DNA of 64,000 nucleotides from Astrothelium macrocarpum (lineage: Eukaryota; Ascomycota; Dothideomycetes; Trypetheliales; Trypetheliaceae): NCBI GenBank assembly GCA_021030915.1, contig JAGEMR010000012.1, forward strand, positions 62,001 through 126,000. The letters run 5' to 3'. Positions 1 to 10,341 of the stretch are shown here, piece by piece. Each line of letters opens with the position of its first letter. Within the stretch, counting starts at the first letter, position 1. The notes under the pieces are model-generated. The model was not told the DNA's origin. It made no database searches and saw only the letters and a program-made list of their open reading frames with translations. Both the position numbers and the translations under genes were made by a program.

Positions 1-381
1 ACCTCTCGCGCACCAAGGCTCACTCGCCCACCCCAGACGCTCCTTAGCTTGCTTTCTGTCCAGCCACTGAGCTAACAAATGTCACCACGTTGCAGCTGTT
101 GTAGCTGCGTGGTGCACCCCGGGCATGGCTCCGGTCCGTAAGGCACCGTATTAGGTATATCAAATCCCCACATATCTGTGATCTTCTCAAGGGCCTACCG
201 AAACGGTGAGCATTACGAAGCGGTGATGTGAAATCGTCGAGATTATCCATCTTTACTTCTCTCTACTGCCTCTCTTGGGTTGGAATTCTGTGTATTCCTA
301 TCTCTGTACACGTCCCATTCTTTTTTTTAGAGGAGATTACTTGATTGTCAATCTTCTCGGACACAAGAGCTGGTGTCAAAA
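1..381. other. Left-edge flank and MFS 5' leader
   Basis: No gene is supported here. The short open frames lack start context and homology. The right part is pyrimidine-rich and leads into the MFS transporter start, so it is probably its promoter and 5' UTR. No clear TATA box was seen. Confidence 0.5.
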
Positions 382-3018
382 ATGTCATCTCCCAACGAGA
401 AGCTGGATAATGGTCTCAGCCTTCCTCAGAACAACACTCAAACCCCTACAACCAAATCGCTGGGCTCGAGATTTGCATTCTGGAAAAGTTCCTCCAAACC
501 TATTCAGCCTCAGCAAAGTGCGGGTAATTCCTCTGAATCAGACGAAGATGGCGAACCCAAGGCACCCATCCCAAAGTCCAGTCTTGGGATCCTCAACGAC
601 AGATACACGGATGAAGTACCCGGTAAGCGTAGTCTGATCATCAAAAATCTGTTGATTCAGCCTTGGATTATTCGAAGCTATGGCTAATACGTCGATAGGC
701 TCGATATTGCTGCTCTCAGGCCTCTCGAATCACAATGAGCCCTTGGGTCAACGACATACAATTGAGAGGACGTCGTCTTCGTCGTTGCCATCTCCGTATC
801 CACCATCGATGAGAAGTGCCTCGTCCAGTCGCAGAATGACGCCGGCCGAGAAGAAACGTACACCAGATGGCAAGATCATCCTCGAACCACAGCCAGAGAA
901 TTCGCTAAACGATCCACTCAATTGGGCAAGATGGCGGAGAGATATGGCATTGTTATCGATTGGTTTCTACTGCATGTTGGGAGGAGGCATGACGCCTGTC
1001 CTGGCTGCTGGATTCAGCAATGTGGCCAAGACATATCATGTCAGTGTTCCGAGGGTTTCGCTCACAACTGGTCTCTATATGATGGGTCTCGGTATTGGCA
1101 ATGTTCTCATGTCACCCACTGCTATCTTGTGGGGCAAACGGCCCGTGTATATACTGGGCAGCATAATATTTATTGTTTGTGCGATATGGTGCGCTGCTTC
1201 GCCAAATTATGCTTCTTTGGTTCTCGGTCGTATCTTTATGGGATTTGGTGTTGCTCCCGTAGAGTGTCTGCCATCTGCAACAGTGGCAGAAATTTTCTTT
1301 TTGCATGAGCGAGCATATCGTTTAGGAATATATACTTTGCTTTTACTTTCGGGAAAGAATTTGGTTCCGCTTGTGGCAGCCGCGATTATAGAAGGGCTTG
1401 GCTGGCGGTAAGTCTTTGGCATCAGACGAGAGATAGGACAATTTACTAATTCAATTACTTTTAGATGGGTCTTTTGGATGGTTGCGATCATTGTTGGCTT
1501 CAGCTCAGCGTTGCTATTTTTCTTCGTTCCCGAGACATTTTGGGACCGTACGCCTCAACCACGCAAGCATCATAAACGGCCTGGTCATTCTCGTCACGCC
1601 TCATTTGGATCGATTTTCAGTCACAAACACAAAGAGATTGAGCCTTCTGCTGTTGGAAGAAAGCCCACTACGGATGAAATCAACCTTCAAGACCCTATCG
1701 AAGAGTCAGAAATTGCAATAAGACGCCTGGAGAAAAAGTCTCATCATGTCGGATTCGCGGATGAGGGTGCAGTCGCAACCAACGAAAAGGATCATCAACA
1801 CTCAATAGGAAGTGCGCCTACCTTGCATGACGCACAAAACGTACCAGAGATTGCTATCTCATCTCCGCCCAGATCGAATGAGACACAGACAAAAATCAAA
1901 GCAAGCGTCCCTGCAAATCCCAAGGGTAGCCAAGAACCTAGAAGAGCTACCAATACCAAGGAGGAAGGCCCCGATTACATCAATGCATTCAACATCCCGC
2001 CCTCGAAAGACGAAGAAAGTGGCCACCCAGACCTCGACTCTGCACATATCACCCAGTCCGGCTCCTCTCGCACCGCTGCCCTCCGCCCCACAGACGACCA
2101 CACCGCAACCCCCTACCCGGACATCCACTCCACCACCACCCCCAACCATCCCCCAAGCACCACAGCCACGCCCTCAAACATCATATCCTACACGACCGCG
2201 CTCCGCAAGCAACCGCCCAAAACCTACACACAAACACTCAAACCCTGGAGCGGGCGACTCAGCCACGACAAATGGTGGAAAGCAGCGGTGCGGCCCTTCA
2301 TCCTGTACGCCTACCCGGCCGTGCTCTGGTCGGCGATGCTGTACTCGCTCAGCATCGGCTGGCTGATCGTGCTGTCGGAGAGCGTGACGACCATCTACCG
2401 GGACACGTCGTACCACTTCAGCGCGCTGGGCGCGGGGCTGATCTACCTCGGCCCGTTCATCGGCGGCGTGCTGGGCACTGCGGTCGCGGGCAAGGTGTCG
2501 GACGTGGTGGTGCGCTGGATGAGCCGGCGCAACGATGGCGTGTACGAGCCGGAGTTTCGCCTGGTCATGGTGGTACCGGTGATGGTGAGTACGGTGGTTG
2601 GGCTGATGGGCTTCGGGTGGGCGGCGCAGGTCAGGGATGCGTGGATTGTGCCGACGGTGTTTTTTGGGATCATTAGCTTTGGTTGTAGTTTGGGGAGTAC
2701 GACGGCGATTACGTTCTGTGTGGATAGCTATCGGCAGTATGCCGGGGAGGCGTTGGTTACGTTGAATTTTTCCAAGAGTAAGACTTTCCCCTGCTCGCGT
2801 GTGCTGTTGTGAGACTAACGCAATCGATAGACATTTTCCATGGGCTTGTTTTCTCGCTGTTCTTTACATCTTGGCTGCAAGATGATGGGGCGAAAAAGGT
2901 CTTTCTTGCTATAGGCGGGATTCAACTTGGATTACTCTTGTTTACAATTCCTATGTACATCTATGGTAAGCGAGCTAGGATGTGGACCGTGAGAAAGAAT
3001 CTGATGGAGAGGTTTTAA
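382..3018 (+). CDS. MFS transporter (DHA1/HOL1-like)
   Basis: Predicted plasma-membrane major facilitator carrier of 816 residues. Four exons: 382-622, 699-1407, 1465-2777, 2831-3018; all introns are GT-AG and the phases join cleanly. The start is the ATG at 382; a GTG three codons earlier is not a eukaryotic start. Residues 1-150 are a polar Ser/Pro-rich cytoplasmic tail, then NPLNW-type entry (here NDPLNWARWRRD), a first membrane half with LGRIFMGFG and a PETFWDR end after TM6, a long disordered loop of roughly 250 residues, and a second half ending YAGEALVTLNFSKN. These motifs match the fungal HOL1/DHA1 multidrug and cation family. Substrate is unknown. The central loop is far longer than usual for MFS carriers and is Ser/Thr/Pro/His-rich, suggesting a regulated cytoplasmic linker. 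The gene contains skew locus A. Confidence 0.9.
2040..2760. other. C-rich to G-rich skew switch, locus A
   Basis: Hand counts per 60-base line: 2101-2160 has 36 C and 4 G; 2581-2640 has 9 C and 31 G. The switch lies near 2300-2400 inside exon 3 of the MFS gene. GC content is clearly higher than in flanking coding sequence. Confidence 0.8.
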
Positions 3019-3535
3019 GAAGCTAATGTGTTTCTTTGTCCATATTCTTGGGTTTTGGTAATTTGACTGCATTTCTGGGCTTGTTATAGAGGATCGATCA
3101 ATAATGCACAAGTGGTCAACTTGTACCCATGGTTATTTTACTATCTGTTTCCACCGCACAAAAATGCTGGCAGGACATTTCATCGATAATTTTCGACTTT
3201 CAACGTGAGGGAGAATTTGAAGGCATGTCATGGTCGAATGCTTTGATTGGATCAAGTAACCAGATGATCATTCTGACAATGAGGGCCAAGTATTTGACCA
3301 GCATGACTGAGCATTCAATGCCTCTTTGCCCCTCAAGCTGATGCATGACTCCTACAACCATCGGCCACCCTCAGGGGACCGGTCGGCAGTTATATCATCC
3401 GTTTCACTCCTTCACAAAAATTGATTCAAACGCCTTTCCCCAATTTTCTCCATTCGAGCCCGAGTACGTTGGTGGAGTGCAATTCTTGGACCCAAAAACC
3501 CTTCCGTCATCGCCTCATTGCACCTCCGTCCCGCC
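3019..3535. other. Intergenic, MFS 3' end to RING gene promoter
   Basis: No coding sequence is supported. It holds the MFS 3' UTR and a C-rich stretch from about 3340 onward that is probably the promoter and leader of the RING gene. Open frames here run across the true ATG at 3536 in other frames. Confidence 0.5.
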
Positions 3536-5927
3536 ATGTCGAATACCCCACTGCCCCCCATTGCTCCTTCCAAGTCCATCAACACACCTGGACAGCTCTC
3601 TCCGGCTCATTCCCAAGGCAGCTCGGCCTCATTTGGGGACGGTGCAGGACAACGTCGGTCAGGCGGCTCTGGTAGCTTTGGTGCGGGTGCAAATTCGAGA
3701 CAATCTGCAACACCTCGAAACAGTCAAGCTTCACGGAAGCAGAATAAACCGTCCAAGAGGTCGAGGCTGGCGGATGAGGATGCTATTGCGGAATCTGTGA
3801 GTGAAGCTGCAAGCTGCAGGAATGACGTATGCTGAGATACCGTGGTACAGGTCGCCATGCGATCAACTACCAGTCGGAAGGGTCAGACGTCAATCACCCA
3901 TTTGATGAACTTCTCTTTGCCGCCAAGACCACAGTACAACCATCAAAGCCATGTTTATGGACACCGAAATACCCGCAGAAATCCAACTTGGGGTCTCGGT
4001 TCTGGCTACCACGCTGTCGACAAGGCTAGGTACATGACTTACTGCCTTCACAACCACACCTGCTGACGCTCATAGGTACATAAATGCAAATTATAGATTC
4101 ATCGTCGATCCGCGTGCAAACTACAAGGCCCAAAGCGCAAATCCGGACGTTCACCTTGACTGGTCGAATGTCTTGCAGATCTTGGCCTCCTCCGAATCTC
4201 AGGATACCTCTTGTCCAATATGCTTGGGCCCTCCGGTTGCCCCACGCATGGCGAAATGCGGCCACGTATTTTGCTTGCCTTGTCTCATCCGCTACATGCA
4301 TTCTGAAGACCCAACGAATCCGCCCCCCGAGAAAAGGGCCAGATGGAAAAAATGTCCAATCTGCTACGATAGTATTTATATTTCCGAGACACGCCCAACT
4401 CGATTTGTGTCGGGCCAGGAGGAAAGTGCTCCAACTCAAGGTGCCGATGTTCGACTTCGTCTTATTATGCGGCCAAGTGGAAGAACACTTGCACTTCCAC
4501 GGGATGGAGCTGACGCGCTTACTGAAGAAGATGATATCCCTTGGCATTTTGCTGCCGAAGTCATGGACTACGCGAGGCTTATGAAGGGAAGTGAAACTTA
4601 CATGGCCGCCTGCTTTGACGAGGACATTGCGCAATTAAAAATTCAAGAGCAAGAAGACGAGTTGATGTTTGGAGATGATACGCAGTGGACTCGACGAGCT
4701 GTCAGGATGCTTGAAGAGGGAAAAGAGAAATTCAAAGATATTGGCAACCCGTCTAGCATGCCTACCAAACCCGCAGAGCCAAAACTCAAGAGAACTCCAA
4801 TTCAATTCAACAATACTGACACCGATGTCCCGGACATGTACTACATCCAGCATGCGATCAAATCAGGTCAGAGCGCTTCAGAATCTTCGGCGGTATCAAA
4901 GAGTGACTCAGCAGCTGCAAACTCAACAGATGCGTCTTCTGCCTCTGAAGTAAATGCCCACGGCGTCAATCAACAGTCACCAGATTCTTCTGCACATATG
5001 CAGACAATACCAGGTGGAATCGCCAGATCACTAGCAGAGCTACGAAACCGACCGCATCACGACTATCAATCTTCTGAATATTATTTTTACCAAGCGCTAT
5101 TGCATTACTACTTGTCGCCACTAGATATTCGCATTTTAAAGACAGCTTTTGGACAATTTTCATCATTTCCCTCTACAATACTCCCTCGGGTGGAACATGT
5201 TTCCACAGGACACATCGTTGATGACGACTTACGAAAACGTACCAAATACCTAGCTCACCTCCCCCACGGCTGTGAAGTCGGGTTTCTCGAATGCGACTGG
5301 ACTGACGTCGTCGCTCCCGACGTCCTTGAAAAATTCCGCCCTGAGCTCGACCGCCGACGCAAAAAGAACCTCGACAAAGAAACGCGCGAAGAAAAAGAGC
5401 GCATCCGCGCGGAAAAGGAAGAAGAGGACAAACGATACGCAGCCGCGCGTCGCAAACGCCCCACCTTACCCCCAGAGCACCTCTCGGCCGAGGAGGAATT
5501 CCACCCCCTCGGCACCTCCCTCCCCTCCCTCGACGCCGAACCCTCCACCTCCCCACCATGGCCCACCTCCCACCACCATCTCCCGCACGGCTCCGCATTC
5601 GCCACGCTCGCCTCGCCCTCCACCAGCCCCTCGCAGCCGCGCACCGTGTGGGGCACGGCGGCCGTCGTGCCTCCCGCCTCGCCCGATCTCGCCCCGCAGC
5701 CGCAACAGCAGCAGCGCGACGCCGACGACGATGGCTGGCTGCAGGGCTGGGACGACGAAGATGCGCTGGTGGCGCGGGTGCAGGCCGCGTCGCTCGGGGG
5801 CGAGGCCGAGGCGTCGTATGCGGCCGCGGCGGCGAGGGCGACGCCACCTGTGAGGCCTGCTGCGGGGAAGAAGAAGAAGGGTCGCAAGATCACGCTGATG
5901 AGTACGACGGCGAGGAGGGGGGCGTGA
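3536..5927 (+). CDS. RING-finger E3 ligase, RNF10/Mag2-like
   Basis: Predicted 763-residue ubiquitin ligase. Exons 3536-3796, 3851-4029, 4076-5927; both introns are about 50 nt and GT-AG. A disordered Ser/Gly-rich N-terminus (1-110) precedes the RNF10-type segment reading NYRFIVDPR (about 148-158) and a C3HC4 RING with ligands at about C193, C196, C208, H210, C213, C216, C240 and C243. Downstream is the family's RRRK-rich and coiled region with a DWTDVVAPDVLEKF-like segment, then an Ala/Pro/Ser-rich tail. RNF10 (human) and Mag2 (yeast) act on stalled 40S ribosomal proteins; the same role here is inferred from family. The C-terminal quarter is extremely GC-rich and holds skew locus B, so its low-complexity tail may owe more to base composition than to selection. 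Confidence 0.88.
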
Positions 5928-6000
5928 ACTTGCATTCGGCTGGGTCTAGAATTATGGGGTGGTGGGGGATGTGGGGTGGGCATTTTCCAGAAGGGGGTTG
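5250..6000. other. C-rich to G-rich skew switch, locus B
   Basis: Line 5521-5580 has 37 C and 5 G; 5761-5820 has 16 C and 30 G; 5941-6000 has about 4 C and 30 G. The centre is near 5720. The G-rich half continues past the stop codon at 5927, so codon bias alone does not explain it. Confidence 0.8.
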
Positions 6001-6840
6001 GTGTGAGTGTAGTCTAAAGAGGGGATGGGATACTAGAGTGAATGCTGGCGAAGAAACATTCTTGAATGGATTTGGAGGACCATGAGTCGGCGTTTGTTGA
6101 AGGGACATTGCCATGACTCGTACGTTGCGGACTCGCCGGAGTCTTGTATATATCTGTTAGCATTTGCACAGATGATTGAATGATACCTTGTTTGTCAGTT
6201 AGTCTATCCGGATGGTTGTGATTGGGTTCTTGAGTTGCACACTTATCACAATGTGTGCGATAGTCGTGCAGGACATGATCTTCAAAATATTTCTTTTTCT
6301 CAGATCCCTTCGACTAATGAGAGCCTTGGGATTTTGAATGCCATTCAGTCACTAATTGAATTAATGGTGTCATTTGTAGACCCTTGACGGGCAATTTATC
6401 CTAATTCGTCGGTGGCGTCAAGAAGAGTGCAATAGTCGTCGGCTATTGTAGAACCCGAGAATTAAGTCGGAATTGTGAGAAGATTCAGATCGGTCTGTCC
6501 GTAAATCACGAAGTTTGTTGCCACCACAAAACGCGAACGTGTAGCTGAATCACTAACCCGATTTAATGGTCCTGCTGCGAGATCATATAACGTGTTCATT
6601 GGCTGGATGTCTTTGGTAAAACATACAATTCAATTCAATTCTAGTATTTACAAACAAGATAGTCGTTAGATATGTAATTAAACCATTCTATTCAAAGTCT
6701 GCGACTCAACTCCAAGCCGAAGCAGAGTTGCAATCCTCCAAAAACTCATCTCTGCAAATCTTGAAGTAGCTGAGAGCTGAAAACACAGATTCTTCGAAAC
6801 CCGGCTCGAATGTATCCACGGATCTTCTCCTCTTGGGTTT
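5928..6840. other. Intergenic between convergent RING and rhodopsin genes
   Basis: Starts G-rich (right arm of skew locus B) and becomes AT-rich after about 6100. No gene, RNA or repeat is supported; it contains the 3' UTRs of two convergent genes. Confidence 0.6.
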
Positions 6841-8294
6841 TTAGCTTTTATCTAGTGCGAAAAAGTCGCTCAAGTAGATTGTATCGTTCCACGCTGTCCC
6901 CATTTCCGATCGTGTCTTGACTCTTCCCATTTCGGTATCAGAGTCCGAACGCTCGCCGACGCTGCACTTTGTGTCCTCATTCGCATCTAGTAAGCTGGCA
7001 TAATTGGATGCTGGCCACTTTCTTTCCTCCCTGCCTCCGGAGGAGTGGGGCCTCGCATTGCTATTATCGGCGCCAGATGAATGCGGGCTGGATTTCGAGC
7101 TGAAAATGACGCGAGAAGATGCAATAAAATATGTGTATGCGCTCGATGTCTTGAGACTTTGGAAAAATTTTGGTGTGCACGGCAGACAAGCGGTGATAAT
7201 GCCGGAGGACATTTCGAGAAACGTCCAGATACCATCCTGATATAGCCACCATGTGGCGTCCTTTGATTTCGCGAGTTTGATCGTCGTGGGAATTCGGGCA
7301 ATGGATGAGATGCAGGAACTGTTCGGTATAAGCTTTGTGTCTTTCAATGCCCGTCTTGTCCCGTGATGGGAAAACTTGAGATTTTGGTTTGAGAAGGCTT
7401 ACAAAATCCCGACAAAAAAGACAAGCGCAATTTGTCGTTTTTTCTTTGTTGGCATGTGCAACTTCCTGATCGCCATCTGTGGCAAGATGAGAATTACAAT
7501 GTCTGAAAATGAATTGATGAAACTCAAAACCACGTTCAGAGCAAGGTAGCCGATGCAGTGGCCGTTTGTGATTAAGGGATCCCAAGATTTGGCCATGGGT
7601 GTGCATCCGAATATTTCGCAGAAGCTACAGATGACATAAAAGAGAGCATTAAGCCAAATCAGACCATGACACATCCAGTACATGGGGTCGGCTCTCTTGT
7701 TAGGTACGAAGACATGCACATATTGGAGTAGGATACTCAGTTTAATGCTGAAAATAACGAGGTTGTAAAGAATGGAGTTGATACGGAGATCCTTGATCAG
7801 GTAGTCAGCCCTCGATTAGCTTTTGAAAGTGTTCAGAGAAAATCACATATAAGAAAGTCCCAAGATATCGAAGCTGAAAATTCCATTGATGGGTTCCGGC
7901 GTTTAACTGCGACGCCTTTATCATAGGGGGAAAACATGCGCAAAACAGTATCTAGGATTCATCAATACCGCTTCAAGGACAATCCGGAGGTCCCTACACA
8001 CCCATGAAATGAGAACGGCATCTGGAATTTGTCAATTCTATTTGCCAGTATAGATTGGTAAGATAACGTACAATCTTCCGTCCTAAGTCTGCGCGTGATG
8101 AACAATTTTGTATACATCCTCATAAAAATAGCCAAAGCAGATAAAGAAAGCGTAAGCGACCATACGCAAATGCTCAGGATCCAGTGATTCCGGGAATGTT
8201 CAAAGTTGGGTTGAACACCCGGAGGAGGTGCGAGAGCAGGTCCATCAAGTAAGGCTTGCAGTTGATTGGGTGGGAGCATGGAGAGAGACGCCAT
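6841..8294 (-). CDS. Fungal rhodopsin-domain membrane protein (PTH11-like)
   Basis: Predicted seven-helix integral membrane protein of 404 residues. Exons on the minus strand: 8294-8072, 8021-8002, 7951-7847, 7791-7403, 7318-6841; lengths sum to 1215 nt in frame. Recognisable family signposts are the TRRLRTEDY motif after TM1, the cysteine-rich extracellular loop with GTHQWNFQLRY, the helix ILYNLVIFSIKLSILLQY, the FGCTPMAKSWD loop, and the ISSIARI helix before TM6. The C-terminal 130 residues are polar, Ser-rich and cytoplasmic. This is the pfam fungal rhodopsin group that includes PTH11-type receptors of plant pathogens; ligand and function are unknown. Exon 2 is only 20 nt, and the next two introns are about 50-55 nt with a GCTGAC branch site in intron 3. 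Skipping the micro-exon would break the frame. Confidence 0.85.
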
Positions 8295-10341
8295 GGTACC
8301 GCATATAAAATTGAAGCGATATCGAAATCCAGACGGAGCCTGAAAGAAATATCTTACAACGACTTTTCAATAAAAATGAACGACCCATGGCTTTGAAGAT
8401 ATAATGAGGGCAAAAGCATCAAAGTATCAGGCACTAAATGGTATGTTTTGCAAAGCAGAAGGCTCTGAGCTAACGAAAGTGGCACACTCTTGGGTGATTC
8501 GGCGATGCCGATAATGCCAAAGCCAAGGTGTATCTAGCCGAACGCCCACCTGCGGGATGGCATTTCCTGGAGTCACTCCATTTCCCCACTTTCTCCGTTG
8601 CCAAATCGGTTACGTTGACCTACCAGACGCTTGTTTTCTTGGCGGACAGTGCACGAGTCAGTTTAGAATTTGGCTTCCAAATAGCAATGTCGTGAGATCA
8701 ATTCAATCAACTTAGTCAACATAAACTTGCTCAAGATCGGCTTCAACCACCTCTTGTTTCTAGAAGAATAGGTTAGGAAACCCGCTTTGTGGAAGTTCTA
8801 GACAATTTTGGGTTGCTGCCGAATTAGCGGACCACTGAACCCCTCCGCCACGTGGTTGCGACCTGTTACAAAGAGTTCCGGCGCAGGAGAACTCATCTCT
8901 CCCCGGTTTTCATCGGCAAGCGCGATCGTGGAGTGCGCGTTGAAAGACGCTGCAATGCACATATTGAACCTCAGAGACAGGATGGCTCCGGAAACGGGGA
9001 TCGGACAATCTCGCAAAGGGAAATGGTATAATATGCGGCTTGGTGTGCAGCCAGGCAGTGTCCATGAAACAGATGTTTAGACCCTTTTTCGGATTGCGGC
9101 TCGTATCGACTTGCTTGTTCGAACTGTTCCTGGCTCGGCCGTGTAAACATCGCCCCAATCCTCCAGATTTATACGTGTATACGCGAATCACTTGGATCCC
9201 TGGCCGAACGACTACAAGGGTTGCGGATGAGAATGACTTGGTACGCGTGGAGAATTGTGAGTGTGACCAAGTTCCCTGAAACCGGGTACCGTCTTCGTAC
9301 ATGTTTACCCTTTCTTTGAAGTTCTTCACAATTGCGCTTCTTTTCGTGGTACAATCATCGAGATTAACCATCCAAACGGCCACAGCTAGAGTGATCTCTT
9401 ATCCTGTGCTGCGTTGTTTCGCTGACAGATTGTTTCGAGAGTACAAGGGGATGGTTGAGCCATTGATTCAAGATCTGTAATCTGACCAAGAATAAAAGAG
9501 AAACACTTGACTGCCTTGTCATTCGTAGAGTCCAGTCCAGACCATGAACAGATTTGGTGTTACAGAATTGCTGCGCTAGCTTTCCGAATGGTATTGATGA
9601 CAGTCATTGGTCCTTTGGGGCATCTTGGGTCCGGTTGACAGAAATCCGGTCTCAGGGTTCCCCAGCAAGTCATCCATTAAGAATAACCTTCGTCAGCAGG
9701 CGTGCTTCATGGCTTTAGATCACTTGATGAATGAGCATGCGAAATGTGCCTCAGATGTGTCCCAAATGTTGTAGTGAAACCTCATCGGTCGGATACTGGA
9801 TACCAGCAGTCGACGCTCACAAGGCAACTCGCCACCAAACGGTACGATGTGTTGAACGGCAAAGCATTGCTACTGCTGGACTGATGATGTCAGTAGAGAA
9901 AAGTACGATACCTTTTTCTTTTTCTTGCTCAGAGCGGTGTGAGCGTTGAGTGGACAACGGAGCGCGACGGAATCACCACGCTCATGGAAATAATTCCCGC
10001 GCCTCTTATGTAAGCTTGATTGCCGAATCACAGCGGAGCGGAGACTACCGAGATGCACCAGTTGAGAGATCTGATTGGATTGGTCCCTGTGTGTTGACGC
10101 CAATGCACCGTCGACAATCGTACGAGACGAAAACACCTGCCGACCATCCGCACCATCTTTCTCCGCCGTCCATTGCTCGAGTTCTTGCTCCTGGGGACCG
10201 TCACAAATAGAGCTATTGCTCCTGTCGAGCTCTTGCTCAATTCCCTAGCCAACGGTCTGTCAATAGCGCCAATTGAGTCGAGCAAGAATTTTGGTCCATT
10301 ACGCACTACTGCTGCAGGAACAAGCTTCCTGCTTCGGCATA
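8295..10341. other. Intergenic, no supported gene
   Basis: About 2 kb with moderate composition. Open frames of 70-157 codons occur on both strands (for example 8798-9016 and 8910-9383, minus) but none has a convincing start, splice structure or recognised motif. The last 300 bases should hold the ERG4 promoter. Confidence 0.5.

Noticed and set aside
5173..5983. Long minus-strand frames opposite the RING gene 3' end
   Set aside because: Shadows caused by the GC-rich skew locus; Arg/Ala-rich with no start context or homology.
8910..9383. 157-codon minus-strand open frame
   Set aside because: First codon is GTG, no recognised domain, and the plus strand is also open across part of it; not enough to call a gene.
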